A DNA stretch of 64,000 nucleotides, from positions 21,113,906 to 21,177,905 of the forward strand of contig NC_054748.1 of NCBI RefSeq assembly GCF_018143015.1, read 5' to 3'. Below, in pieces: positions 34,001 to 43,009 of the stretch. A model generated the notes under the pieces. The model worked only from the letters and a program-made list of their open reading frames with translations. It was not told where the DNA came from and did no database searches. Both the position numbers and the translations under genes were made by a program. Positions within the stretch are counted from its first letter, which is position 1. The number at the start of each line of letters is the position of its first letter. This DNA comes from Lytechinus variegatus (taxonomy: Eukaryota > Echinodermata > Echinoidea > Temnopleuroida > Toxopneustidae).

Positions 34001-36262
34001 TAACTTCATGGAAGAAGTATGACTCACACTCCAGCCCGGGCTCCAGCCCTAGTCACTTGCACAGAGCATCACCACACCCCAGATACCAGAGAGTTTGATA
34101 GACAGTTAATTGTAGACCAATCAGATCAAGTTTAGATCACTCCCACCTTAAATTGTTACACCCCAAAACAAATGATATAAATAAGACTTCTTGATTATTA
34201 GAAGAGAATACCAACCCTAGAATACTAGACCCACACTCATCCAGATAGACTAACTGACTTCAAGACTTAGACGTCCATCCAATATTATTTTAACTTCACT
34301 CCGAATCTCAATCTGATACTTCAAATTGTGAATTGTCAACTGCAAGTGATGATTAAATACTTTGTGATTTGAACTGTATAACTTTCTGCAAAGTTTCCTC
34401 ATTACGCTTCCCTTCAATAATCACCGATCCGATCCCAACACAACACGACAATAGGCGCTCGGGCTGTGCCCTCGTCCATCAGTCTGCTTCGCACGACCAG
34501 TAACTTGCCCACTATTGCCCTGCGCATATCAGATAGGCTAGGTTGTGTGTGGATTGCATGCTGGTGTATAATCATAATTTAGTCTACCCACAGTGATATC
34601 AAGAATCTTTCAATCTTGTTCTTAAATTCAGAACCTTTTCTTTTTATTTCATACAGGTGGTTTCCTCCCACCGCCTCAGGGTCCGTTGGAGCAGAAGTAC
34701 AAAGAGGAGTTGGATGAAGCCTTCGGTATCAAGTTCAATAACCTCTTCACAATCACCAATGTCCCGGTCAAAAGGTTTACAGATTTCCTGGTTAGAAGGT
34801 AATCTTCTTTCTCATTCTTTTTCTTCTTTGCTTTTATTCATCTATCTTTTTATCTCTTTATTGATTGAATAATCGACTTGATTGTTTCATTCATTCGTTC
34901 TTTCGTTCCTTTATTTGTCGTTCATTCATTCATTTATCCATTCATTTATTCATTTAATTATGTAGTTAATAAATTACTTTGTTTCTTTATTAGTTAGTAC
35001 TTCTGAGTCGCAAGACCGCTAGAGAAAGCCTTCTCCCATAGACTTTATACATGTGACTTGGGTGGAGGCTGAGGCCAAGGCCTCGGGGTCTGCCTCGAGT
35101 GCATCCCTATTAGAGATATTGCTCATATATTTGAAGTGCTTTATAAAAGTATATTTTCAATACTATTTTTTGTGATTTTGATGATCATGATCATAGGTGT
35201 GTTCTTTTGTCTTCAGGAACGAGTTGGAAGACTACATGAACATGCTGGTCCGTAACTTCAACCCGGCGGCCGTTGAAGGTCTGATGTGCAGGAACTACAT
35301 CAACGTTGGTTGGGATGGACGTATCTTTGACTGTGATCTCAACCAGCAGTTGGACCTGTCAAGCAGAAGACCTCTAAATATCCAATCAGGTAAAATCAAC
35401 AACAACAACAGATCTCAGGAAAATTAATGTTTGACTGAGGTTCTACCAGGTGTTGCGTACACTGCTGTCGACCAGTCTTGCAGAAGTAGTGCAACTTGGG
35501 AGGGACATCACAATAGGGGTCACCTTGCAAGCAAGGATTGTGAAATAAATAAATGCAGTCTTTATAAGATGGGGACAACATTAAACTTGATATCATGCAA
35601 CCTAGATTAGGTTATCTTATTTTATATTGAATCTATGCAAGATGTTCCTTTTCTTTGAGATAAGTTATGTTATTCTGCTTGCTTTTGGTAAAATAATGTT
35701 ATACTGTATAATGATAATTAAATATTTGAAGATCTTCTTTAATTCTTTGTTATACATTTGCTTAATGAATATGATTTGTATATTCTGTTTACCATTTGGG
35801 TAATATAATAGTGTTCTAAATATTTGACTGTCTTGTAATTACTTTCTTGTTATGCACATGTAGTTGCTATATGAATATTACTACAACTACTAATTATAAG
35901 GATGATATAAGCAATAATGATAATGATGATGATGACAATATGGCTTGTATTTGAACCTGCAGCATTCTGATTCAAACTCCCAAGACTAATCCACTGCACC
36001 ACAATGCTTCCCATATGATATTTATGTAAATTTCAAGACTATACAACTTAATATACACTTGATAAGTATCTTCTCTATAATTGTTATTATCTTCCACATC
36101 ATAGATACTTCCGGACATGCCATTCCAAGTGGACTGAAAGGACCCAGCATTTGGGATATTACATCAGCTACTGACTTTGCCGACCTCGGAATCGTCACTG
36201 ACAACCACTGTTTCGGCTGCACGGCTGGTAGCGGTTCATCTTGCCAGGGGGCCACGGTTTAA
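22090..36262 (+). CDS. ArsS-like radical SAM protein (arsenosugar biosynthesis type), complete eight-exon gene
   Basis: Exons: 22090-22392, 25360-25555, 26308-26505, 27934-28111, 32303-32436, 34657-34798, 35217-35389, 36105-36262. All introns are GT-AG, all phases close, and the product is 493 residues. Residues 1-26 are rich in Arg/Ala/Ser with no acidic residue, a possible mitochondrial presequence. The radical-SAM CX3CX2C cluster motif is C189-C193-C196 in LNIGLYCNQACNHCH. TGGAPE (232-237), RCNL, SLPCY (287-291) and LVYNPLGGFLPPPQ follow. The C-terminal domain (DUF3641 type) has LMCR (C408), DCDLNQ (C423) and HCFGCTAGSGSSC (C477, C480, C488), candidate auxiliary-cluster ligands. Bacterial ArsS, about 330 residues, acts after the methyltransferase ArsM and is proposed to transfer the 5'-deoxyadenosyl group to dimethylarsenite. 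Here about 170 residues precede the catalytic core. No ArsM gene is nearby. The substrate in this animal is inference. Confidence 0.9.
22688..24137. mobile_element. 1.45-kb element with TTAGGTGATCTGTC inverted ends, ArsS-like intron 1
   Basis: TTAGGTGATCTGTC at 22688-22701 is the exact complement of GACAGATCACCTAA at 24124-24137. The left end forms a 26-bp perfect hairpin ('ggtgatctgtcaa' with 'ttgacagatcacc', 22691-22716). A second hairpin, 'atgatcatgag' type, lies just inside the right end (24071-24116). There is no transposase frame. A tRNA-like segment lies inside at 23312-23385. Confidence 0.75.
23312..23385 (+). other. tRNA-like segment inside the transposon
   Basis: 'gcagttactatggtctgatgg', read in parts, gives the A box-like 'tggtctgatggttagtgcatc' region, then 'ttgcaatgcgaggtccctgg' and the B box-like 'ggtccctggatcgacatcc'. 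The B box has lost the canonical GGTTCGA, so it is not an active tRNA. It is either a SINE fossil captured by the element or part of the family. Confidence 0.5.
24138..24904 (+). other. ArsS-like intron 1, remainder
   Basis: AT-rich intron with a G run at 24383-24397. 24590-24850 includes 'ccacccatgccgaaacgtgc' and 'ttcacccggtgtattgcacc', which look like body sequence of a tRNA-derived SINE, but no complete head is visible. Confidence 0.35.
24905..25045 (-). mobile_element. SINE head and body fragment, minus strand
   Basis: Minus-strand reading: 'gtggtctagtggttctgac' (A box), 'tggggactcaactttgca', 'ttcttcagcgagggattt', 'ctgtactaaacccaggtga'. This is the family B arrangement with a degraded B box. 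It lies in ArsS-like intron 1. Confidence 0.6.
25985..26200 (+). mobile_element. tRNA-derived SINE, diverged
   Basis: A box-like 'gtggcttagtggataggttt', B box-like 'gtgcggagttcaaatcca', then 'cctttggcaaggtgttta', 'aaatggatacccgggcagg' and 'cgcttagaaacattaagtat'. This is a shortened relative of family A, ending in an AT-rich tail. It lies in ArsS-like intron 2. Confidence 0.65.
27147..27284. repeat. 138-bp hairpin element
   Basis: 'gcaatattgactggcctggg' at the left is the near-perfect complement of 'cgaggccagtcaatattgc' at the right. 'ggacatatatcgcccgctc'-like left-arm and 'gggcgatatatgtcgtatcg' right-arm sequences continue the stem, and 'gggcgata' is repeated inside. It looks like a small MITE in ArsS-like intron 3. 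Confidence 0.65.
28370..29179. mobile_element. 810-bp hAT-like non-autonomous element, ArsS-like intron 4
   Basis: The ends TAGGCCCGTTTTG / CGAAACGGGCCTA are inverted. They are flanked by GTCCGTAC (28362-28369) and GTCCGTCC (29180-29187), an 8-bp duplication with one mismatch, the hAT length. Near both ends the element repeats 'cgtgtacacg' type words (28398-28432 and 29100-29165). No transposase domain was found. Confidence 0.75.
30027..30276. mobile_element. MITE of the 'CTTACAAAGAGTTGCGATTG' family
   Basis: Ends 'agggccccatcttacaaag' and 'ttggtacgacggggcccc' with inner arms 'gttgcgattgatccaatc' and 'ttaattggatcaatcgtaac' form an inverted repeat. The interior shares 'ttacaaaggacattttgcaa' with the copy at 9748-10021. 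It is intact, about 250 bp, in ArsS-like intron 4. Confidence 0.8.
30282..30900. repeat. 'Taaccatttcgtccaa' foldback-family fragment, interrupted by a MITE
   Basis: Repeated phrases such as 'tctactaaccatttcgtcc', 'tctactaaccattgtctta', 'acttggtctaacaaacc' and 'actaaccactgtctaattcg' use the vocabulary of the 58108-58468 palindrome. The run stops at 30510, resumes at 30709, and the sequence between is an intact unrelated MITE. Confidence 0.55.
30511..30708. mobile_element. 'GCAAGAAACTTGCGATCAAT' MITE, intact reference copy
   Basis: It starts 'ggggtgttgcaagaaacttg' and ends 'gcaactattttcttacaaca', 'cccccta', with inner inverted arms 'gcgatcaatcgc' / 'ttgcaattgattgcaac'. It has no gene. It is the template that reveals the split copy at 15901-18255; a reversed copy lies at 41727-41941. 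Confidence 0.8.
31021..31155. mobile_element. MITE of the 'GTTACCATTATGG' family
   Basis: 'aagttaccattatgggaac', 'gctgccatccaataac', 'ccttgattctgattggctg' at the left, and 'catggtaattaccgttgga', 'tggcaaagttactataatgg' at the right, match the host MITE at 5308-5821 in the same order, with inverted ends. Confidence 0.7.
31146..31430 (+). mobile_element. tRNA-derived SINE (family B)
   Basis: The head is 'ataatggtctaatgttagtg' (A box, damaged) and 'gatgagggtttgattccagg' (B box). The body 'ttcagcaagaaattcaccc', 'gctgcactcaacccaggtga' and tail 'agcgcttagagacttctg', 'taagcgctatataagc' follow. It abuts the preceding MITE. Confidence 0.75.
31458..31745. mobile_element. Two abutting copies of the 'GCGTTTCATCAATAT' MITE, head to head
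   Basis: 31458-31579 is a reversed, truncated copy ('gggggcgtttcatgaaatg' to 'atcatggaaagatgtca'). 31580-31745 is a forward copy ('ggggagcgtttcatcaatat' to 'cctttcatgaaacccccccc'). The forward copy has a small internal duplication of 'caagttgtc'. Both match 7699-7859. Confidence 0.7.
31743..32250. mobile_element. 'GGGTCCTGTATCACAAAGGTTAGCG' MITE split by a TA-targeted element
   Basis: The left half ends at 31814 after 'cacaaaggttagcgattaat'. The right half (32195-32250) is 'acaatgcaatcaatcgtag', 'aaaagctttgtgttacggg', 'cccctg'. Together they match the intact family copy at 42882-43009. Confidence 0.75.
31815..32194. mobile_element. 380-bp Tc1/mariner-like MITE with TA duplication
   Basis: The left end 'cagtgcatcccagaataaac' and the right end 'tttctgggacgcactg' are inverted, and the arms continue as 'ccgagatttagcgaccattt' / 'aatgatcgctaaatctcgg' and 'atcataacttaatcataaat' / 'atttatgattaagtaatgat'. 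TA flanks both sides (31813-31814 and 32195-32196). This is a long-arm foldback without a transposase. Confidence 0.85.
32452..33047. mobile_element. MITE with 'AAAGGAAAATGAAAAATTTGG' type ends, ArsS-like intron 5
   Basis: It starts directly after the donor of exon 5 ('cttaaaggaaaatgaa') and ends '...cattctccttaatg'. Inner arms 'aaaatcaaagaaacagatca', 'acgaaagtttgagaaaaatc' and 'gagcatttgaatattt' are matched by 'aaatgctcataacctt', 'actcaaacttttgttgatct', 'gtttctttgatttttctg'. It is similar in design to the elements at 765 and 40227. Confidence 0.65.
33460..33684 (+). pseudogene. RecQ-like helicase fragment, cut off at the Walker A motif
   Basis: About 74 residues resemble the N-terminal part of invertebrate RecQ-like ATP-dependent helicases. 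The segment around DDFKDLQASAICLVLNGEDC leads into FVSLPTGF, where a functional protein would continue GKS (Walker A). Instead a TGA follows directly and the next codons do not continue the family. No downstream helicase motifs are found in the neighbouring 1 kb. It is therefore a broken copy in ArsS-like intron 5, on the same strand. Assignment rests on this short motif set. Confidence 0.5.
33790..34450 (+). mobile_element. Possible solo LTR
   Basis: A stretch that begins TGTCACGC, ends CACGACA and carries a TATA-like 'gatataaataagac' (about 34173) and a compact C-rich left part fits an LTR of a Ty3-type retrotransposon. 'cgcagggaag' immediately before resembles a short polypurine tract. I see no target duplication, no second LTR and no gag-pol sequence, so this stays tentative. 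Confidence 0.35.
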
Positions 36263-37454
36263 TTCAAGTGACATCAGAATTTGAACAGCCAAGGTCAAAG
36301 GTAAAAGGTGGTGGCATATCTAGAGGGGGGGGGGCAAAATTCAGGGAATTGCTCATTGAATAACCAAAATTGGACAGAATTATTCTCACAAGAACCAAAG
36401 GTTATTTCTTCTGTGCAGTATATTAGTATACTTGATCGTTCCACAACAATATTCTGCCATTTTTGTGGGGTTCTATGTTTTTACACCAACTTTGCTTGAC
36501 CTACATTATTCATGGCTTACCATATTTATATGAATTCACTCAAATGTGTACAATTTTGCATACATATATTGAAACCTTAATTATAGTATCCAAACATGAG
36601 GAAATTATCATTTAAGTGATTGGGTAACTCTGTGGAGGTTTGCGAAAATTTGAGATGCGGGGCCCTCCATGTTGTTCGTGTATGCAATGATGTTCCAAGA
36701 AAAACCCTGAACTCTTGATTTCACAAGCATCATTATACGCGTTGCAATAAGTACATGTAAAATATTGCTGATTTCTTGTCCATAGCATATGGTGTTTAAT
36801 TTGATAAGTGTCCGTATAAGTGCATATGAATGTAGTTATCATTATCGCAGGTTTCGCAGCAATTAAGTGTCCAATAAGATTAAAATCCTAGGTGATTCCC
36901 GTCTGACCTAAAGGTTTGCAATTATGATTATGTACAGCATTAGCTGCATGAGAAAAAAATCTTATATCATATATTATGTATATTGTATATTGTTAAGTTT
37001 CATATGAGAATTTGTTATGTTATTATGTTATGTGTTCCTGGAAATTAAATAAACATAAACATAAACATATCCTGAATGAAATGGAATGATCCCTTTCATA
37101 ATTTCACTCACAACATCAAGGAAATTTTATCATTCAGCAAAAAGAGCCGTTTCTTACATTATTACATAGAATGTAGCATCAGTCTTACGTCTGTCCATGT
37201 ATATGGTAATGATGATGCTACAGTGTTTTTATTGTACTTATCTCTTACTGAGCATCTCTGTTTTGAAGAAAAATGAAGAAAACAGAATAATGAAAATGAA
37301 GCTGTAGGCTATTATGGCAACTGTCTCAATCAAAATTCAGTTCTAATGAAGTATGTTTTAAACTTGTAGGAGACATATGATGTGAAAACCCCATCAATGC
37401 ACTTGATGCACATGAAACCTTTTTTATCAGATAGAAAATTGTGAGAATTTTATT
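36263..37454 (+). other. 3' flank of the ArsS-like gene
   Basis: This should contain the 3'UTR. A possible polyadenylation region is 'aattaaataaacataaac' at about 37044-37062. A G run lies at 36326-36335. No other gene is recognisable. Confidence 0.4.
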
Positions 37455-38075
37455 TCGGTTCTTTAGAGAACCAACTATTGTACGATTTGTATTACATTAT
37501 ATGAGATGAACTTCTGTAAATAGTATACTTTAGTTGTTAAAGCAGATACGAACCAATAGCGCCATCTTGAGTTCTCAACTACCTGGCCAGTTTCCTGACC
37601 CATAGTGCTAATGTAGTCTAGTAATATAGACCCATTTGAATGATAGCATGCTAATCAACTACTTATTCCATTTATACCGCAAAAATTATGCTACCAAGTA
37701 GCAAAATAATTACTTTTCCTCTCATTTTAGTTTCTCTATACAGTTTTAGGTCAATTTATATACTTTAGTATAATAACTGAAAATGTATATTTTAAGACTA
37801 TGTATTTTTAACACGCAGTCAATGAGAGACCACACCAGTAAACTCCCTCTCAAAGAGAATGATTACATGTAAATTACATGAATTAATTGTTTTTAGTTCT
37901 TAAGAGAACTATTATGTGAGATGAACTTCTGTAAATAGTTTCTTTAGTTCTTAAGAGAATGATTAGATGAGATGCAGTACTTAAAGAAATTTTGTTTTAG
38001 TTCTTAAGAGAACTTTTTTATTAGATGAAGAACTGTAAAGAGTTGAATTTTTGTTTCTCTCAGAGAGAACTGTGA
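37455..38075. repeat. Degenerate minisatellite with palindromic core GTTCTTAAGAGAAC
   Basis: Units of roughly 53-55 bp start 'gttctt(a/t)agagaac' and continue 'gatgaacttctgtaaatag'. Clear units start near 37457, 37892, 37943, 37998 and, decayed, 38053. Each unit core is a self-complementary 14-mer. Sequence between 37530 and 37890 is not obviously repetitive. Confidence 0.6.
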
Positions 38076-38085
38076 TATTAACCCG

Positions 38086-38207
38086 GGCCCTGTAACACAA
38101 AGTAAAGTGATTGATTGTAAAACTTATTTCATAATTGATTGCATTGAAAAATCATGTGCTATCAATTTTAGGTAATTAATCATAAAAGTTTGTGATACAG
38201 GGTCTGG
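38086..38207. mobile_element. MITE of the 'GGGCCCTGTAACACAAAG' family
   Basis: Ends 'cgggccctgtaacacaaag' and 'aagtttgtgatacagggtc' are inverted, with inner arms 'tgattgattgtaaaactt' and 'ggtaattaatcataaaag'. About 122 bp; relatives at 31743, 42882 and 62062. Confidence 0.75.
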
Positions 38208-38489
38208 TGGACTGATACAATCAGCTTTAATTTTATTAAATCATAATGTAGACAATTTTCAATTAAAATGAAATTTCTGTTTATTTTAACCCGTTGGAGA
38301 CTTGATTTTTTTGCTCTAACACGTTTTCCATAGACTCCAGAATGCATAAATGCGGACTCGGCTTTTAACGTTTTAATCTGAAGACATACACATGTACAGC
38401 TGAGACCAGAAGTTTACATATATACATGTACATGCACATCCAGGAAATTTAAAGAAAAGTTGACACTTGCCGAATGTAAAATTTACATG

Positions 38490-38835
38490 GAAGAGCCGTG
38501 GTGTAGTGGTTCTGACTCTCGCCTTGTAAACAGAGGGTCGTGTGTTCGAATCCCACCGCGGTCTAGCGTCCTTTGGCAAGGCGTTAATCCACACTTTGCC
38601 ACTCTCGACCCAGGTGCTAAATGGGTACCCGGTAGGATGCGAAAGATATTGTATGTTTGATTTTGCCAGCAGCAAAATGTGGCTGCGATGAATGCAAAGA
38701 ATGCTCTCCAGGGAGTGGAATTTGTGCACTTTTCGTGCTTGATTGAAATGAATCCGATGACCGGGGTAATAATATGCTGTAACGTGCTTTGGGCCATTCT
38801 GGGAAAAGCGCTTTATAAAAATTGGCTATTATTAT
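38490..38835 (+). mobile_element. tRNA-derived SINE (family A), complete and well preserved
   Basis: A box 'gtggtgtagtggttctgact' and B box 'ggtcgtgtgttcgaatccc' are close to consensus. The body 'tttggcaaggcgttaatcc', 'tttgccactctcgaccca', 'gggtacccggtaggatgc' and tail 'gctttgggccattctgggaa', (ATT)n follow. The minus-strand copy at 59508-59850 is nearly identical, so this subfamily may be young. Confidence 0.9.
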
Positions 38836-39796
38836 TATTACTGTATCTTTAAAATATTTGTGCTATCATGACAAATTTGATATCAAACAAATGAATATGT
38901 CATGCCCATTCATCACATTGCTTTGTCGTCAGGAGCTGAAAAATATTTACATGTAAATGTCATTTTTTCAAAAAATCTTCATATTTTAGACAAATCAAGA
39001 ATAAAAACTTGACAAAAATATTTCATATTTGTGCTTGTTAGTCTTCTCAACACAAACATTTCAGATTACACTTATTTATACACCCGTCCTAGACAAGATA
39101 ATATTATGCTACAACGCTGGGTGTCCGTATGACCATCTGTATGATATTAGCATGGATCCCAGGAAGCCTATAGATTTTGAGGTCAAAATATCAAAGGTCA
39201 AAGTCACACTGACATGTTTTCATCTACCCTTCTGAAGTCCTTGTAAACGCGATAACTTCAGATTAACTTAACCAAGACTCATAAAATTTGGTGTGTATGT
39301 TACTAGCATGAATCCCAGCAATTCTATTGATTTTGAGGTCAGAGGGTCAAAGGTGAAGTCGCCATCTTCCATTTTTCTTGCTTAACCAATAACTCCATTT
39401 TCTGTGTTACAGGCGGGCATATTATGTGCTCGCCATTGTGACAATCTTGTTGTTCAGTGGCGACATATCATGATGGAAAATGTAGGCCCTTATTTCTATG
39501 ACATGTTTGAAAATATAATAACAAACAATAGAATATATTTAGCATAAATATTACTTTTTTTTCTTAAAAGAAAATTTTACCCGAAATGTACTGTAATCCC
39601 AACGGCGTCCCTATCATGTGAAAGAGCTGAATTCACTTGATTTCACTTCATTTGATACCTAATTTGTCATGAAAGCATAGATATTTTATAAGATACAGTA
39701 AATTTATGATGTTTTGGCAAGTGTCCACTTATTTTTTATTTTCTTGGTGTATGTAAGCTTCTGGCCTCAACTATAGCACACACATTGCGCATACAT

Positions 39797-40206
39797 TCGT
39801 GATTCCGAAGCTTCATTATTCCGAAGGTTCAGTTATTCCAAAGGATTGTATTTCGGAAGGTTCGTTTATTCGAAAATGAAATAAGGTCCGTAATTCCGAA
39901 GGTTCATCAATCAGAAAACGAAATGAGGTTTGTAATTTCGGAAAATTCGTTAATTCGAAAACGAAATAAGGTTCATAATTCCGAAGGTTTGTTAGTCCGA
40001 AAACGTAATGATTAACAAACCTTTTTCCTTTTCGGACTAACGAACCTTCAGAACATCGAACCTTATTTTGTTTTCGGATTATCGAACCTTCGGAATTACG
40101 AATCTTCAGAATAACGCCACAAATGTTCGGATTAACGAACCCTTTTACGTTTTCGGATTAATGAACATCGCGGTATAGGCAATTTACGTGTTTCGGAATT
40201 ACGAAG
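39797..40206. repeat. Palindrome built of 'TTCGGAATTACGAAC' units
   Basis: The left arm repeats 'attccgaaggttc', 'ttaattcgaaaacgaaata' and 'aggttcataattccgaagg'. The right arm is the mirror: 'ttttcggactaacgaacctt', 'ttttcggattatcgaacc', 'ttcggaattacgaa'. The centre is near 40010-40025. At least eight TTCGNNANTNCGAA-like words occur in about 410 bp. Confidence 0.8.
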
Positions 40207-40226
40207 TGTAACCCACACATTTTACT

Positions 40227-40815
40227 TAAAGGGGAATCCAGCCTTGGCCATAAAATGGTGTGTTGGGAAGGAGAAAAATAAATTAAACAGAATGGTGAAA
40301 GTTTGAAAGCAATAAGAAAGCTATTGCTGTTTTTAAAATTGAGATCACTAATACTTTGTAGACTTCAAATTGGCAACTGGGTAAGTAAATTATGACAAGG
40401 GGCAAGGACAACTTTCCCATAGGCCATGTACTTTATTATCAGGGATTTGTGGTTTTCTCCTAAGTACCCATTCCCCTGTGGCAGTAATCTAAGTATAACC
40501 CAGATAGCATATTGTTTTATGTCCTCATGAAAGAAAAATACAATTTGAAATAAAACTTTTGGGAAAAATGACAATTTAGCCATAATATGTATTGGAGTAC
40601 ATGGAAGAGTAGTCCTTGCCTTACATCACTATGACATCCCATATGTGGTCAATTTGAAGTCTCCATGGGTATAGTGATTACCAATATTTACAACATTTAA
40701 AAATTCTTAACTTTCTTGTTTGTCTAATGTTGTTCAAACTTTCAGCTATCAACTTGTCTGATTTTTCTTTTCCTTATAAAAACAAGTTTTTATTTGGGTT
40801 GGATTCCCCTTTAAT
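40227..40815. mobile_element. MITE with 'AAAGGGGAATCCAGCC' ends
   Basis: 'ttaaaggggaatccagcc' at the left and 'ggttggattcccctttaa' at the right are inverted and flanked by TTAA-like sequence. Inner arms 'gaaagtttgaaagcaataag', 'attgagatcactaatact' mirror 'agtgattaccaatatttac', 'gttgttcaaactttcagc'. About 590 bp, non-coding. Confidence 0.75.
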
Positions 40816-41726
40816 GTATACTTAGATTCTGAGGGGTTTTCTATGAGAAACAGGTCAGTATTGAAATTATGTATTGCCAGAGATAATAACAGTATTACAT
40901 CAAAACATTTAACTTTTTAAAATGTGCCTGATTACTTTGCAATTTTTATGTATATCAACTTTCAAAAGTTTGTGTACTTTCTGTAAAACTTGCATGGCTA
41001 ATTGCAACATGTAAACTTTCTAAAAGTTTTGTTTGTAGTATTTTTAAATTTTGTCTAAGTAAGCTTGTTTTTATTGAAAAAAAATTCCTATTTAATTCAA
41101 CCCAATGGGGGGTGTACCTTTTTAGCCCCCTTTTACATTTTTCTGATAAATCAACAACCCCCAAAGGTCGCACCACAACTCAACTTTCAATTCACTCATT
41201 AAGGCATATCAAATTGACGAAATAGAAAAAAATGACAAAATGTACTATTTGATGAATTAAAAAGAATTTATTTTATGTACAGTCATTGAATGAGTCACAA
41301 ATACAATATTTACTTAATCACTTATTCTAGTTTAATGTACAGCATTTGTAGTTAATGTACCATCAATGCAAAGTTAAAGGATTGTGAAATGCAATCGGAT
41401 ACCGCCATTTCCTCCAAATTATTTCCAACCTGAAATAATCTGTAATGTACATGAATATTCATGTGTCATACCCTCATAGAGGAAAATTATAAAAGTAACT
41501 ATTGTTTTCCTTCCAAATGTGAAATGATTCATCGTGGAAGATGGGTAATGCAACTGATTTGCACCCCTGTTGTACTGTACATAGGTCCTTCAATTGCCAA
41601 TTTTAAGTTTGCCATTTATCTTTGAGCTATGCTATACTTATTCAATTGTGTGTTATACATGAATGCAGCATGTTGCTTCATGATTTATAGGATATACAGT
41701 GGTGTTTCACAAAGTGTGTGACTTAG

Positions 41727-41941
41727 AGGTTGTTGCAAAAATTGCAATCTATAGCAAATTTCAGATGGGAATTCACAATTGATAGATCAATTTTAACTAA
41801 AGCAAACCAGCTTGTAGTTTGTTGATTGAAGAAGCATACCTTCAATCACTCACAAATCTGCAGTTAAATGCATGACTTTGAATTGATATTTGGACCTATA
41901 ATTGACTTGCGATCGATTGCAAGTTTCTTGCATCGCTCCAT
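41727..41941. mobile_element. 'GCAAGAAACTTGCGATCAAT' MITE, reversed copy
   Basis: The right end reads 'cttgcgatcgattgcaagtt', 'tcttgcatcgctcc', the complement of the family's left end. The left end 'aggttgttgcaaaaattgca' is its partner. It is more diverged than the 30511 copy. Confidence 0.65.
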
Positions 41942-42696
41942 TAGAATCATGCTTAAATGCTGACATGCACATGATTATTAACGCGCAATCTTAATGATTG
42001 GTACGCAGTAACATAATACTCTCAGCATGATTTGACCAAATGGTAAAGCCTACATGAATAATATGGCACGCAACTTAGCCTTTGGGCGAGTCCCACGCGC
42101 TACTTGTCCGCCCAATAGGGTTTCGAAAAATAGGGCACTGTTGCTAACAGGGGTGATGATTGGACCATGCTGGTGTGCACTGGATATTAGTCTCAGTATT
42201 CAGACGCATTTATGGTGCATTTTGGGAAATATCAAAGCCCAGTGCCTTGGCTAAAGGCTACACGCGTAAGGGTAACTCTAAGTCACACTTAAACCTTTGT
42301 GAAACACCCCCATAAAGTATCTAAAAGCAGTGGTATGACTATATAGATGTACATATACATGTAGGTCGCAGGTGTATGTATATTCATCTTATTAAAAATC
42401 ATCTCGTATCATGGAAAGGATCCCAATAAAACTCATGTAGTCGGGTATCTTATCCATATCCCTCACTTACCTATAATTGTAGATACATTTACACAAAATA
42501 TTTTCATCAAGTATAAAACAGATATATTCCAAATGTTATTACATTGATATATTGAGAATTAATAGTGTACAACATTTTTAGCTAACATGTCTAATTGCGT
42601 TTAAGTTAAGTTTTAACTGTAGCATACAATTAGCAACAACGAAAAAAAATAAACATGAACAATACATTATAAAGCTACACGTACATCATTGCAGGT

Positions 42697-42868
42697 GGGA
42701 GTTTCATAAAGCTGTTCCTAAATTAAGAGCGACTTTAAGAACGACTGGTGATCCTTCCTCATGCGCTTAATCAACATCAATGAAAATGTGTATATCATGT
42801 ATCACAAGAAAGGATCAGCAGTCCCTTGTAAAGTCGCTTGTAACTTATGAACAGCTTTATGAAACACA
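42697..42868. mobile_element. MITE of the 'GTTTCATAAAGCTGTTC' family
   Basis: 'gagtttcataaagctgttcc', 'gactttaagaacgactggtg', 'atccttcctcatg' at the left mirror 'aggatcagcagtcccttg', 'taaagtcgcttgtaactta', 'gaacagctttatgaaacac' at the right. About 170 bp. A second copy is at 44280-44460. Confidence 0.8.
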
Positions 42869-42881
42869 CACCAGGGGCCTG

Positions 42882-43009
42882 TTACACAAAGCTTAGCAAT
42901 GATCATAAAACAATTTTCTGTGATTGATTGCATTGTTTACAATGTACGATCAATCGTGAAAATCAACCGTATGATCAATCGCTAACCTTTGTGTTACGGG
43001 ACCCATGAC
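42882..43009. mobile_element. MITE of the 'GGGCCTGTTACACAAAGCTTAGC' family, intact
   Basis: Ends 'ggggcctgttacacaaagc' and 'ctaacctttgtgttacggg' are inverted; inner arms include 'tgattgattgcattg' and 'tacgatcaatcgtg'. This copy is the template for the split one at 31743-32250. Confidence 0.8.

Noticed and set aside
22090..36262. Bacterial contamination as the source of the ArsS-like gene
   Set aside because: The coding sequence is divided by seven phase-consistent introns filled with the same SINE and MITE families as the rest of the window.
39797..40206. CRISPR-like regular repeat array
   Set aside because: The repeats are inverted and contiguous, without unique spacers, and the genome is an animal's.
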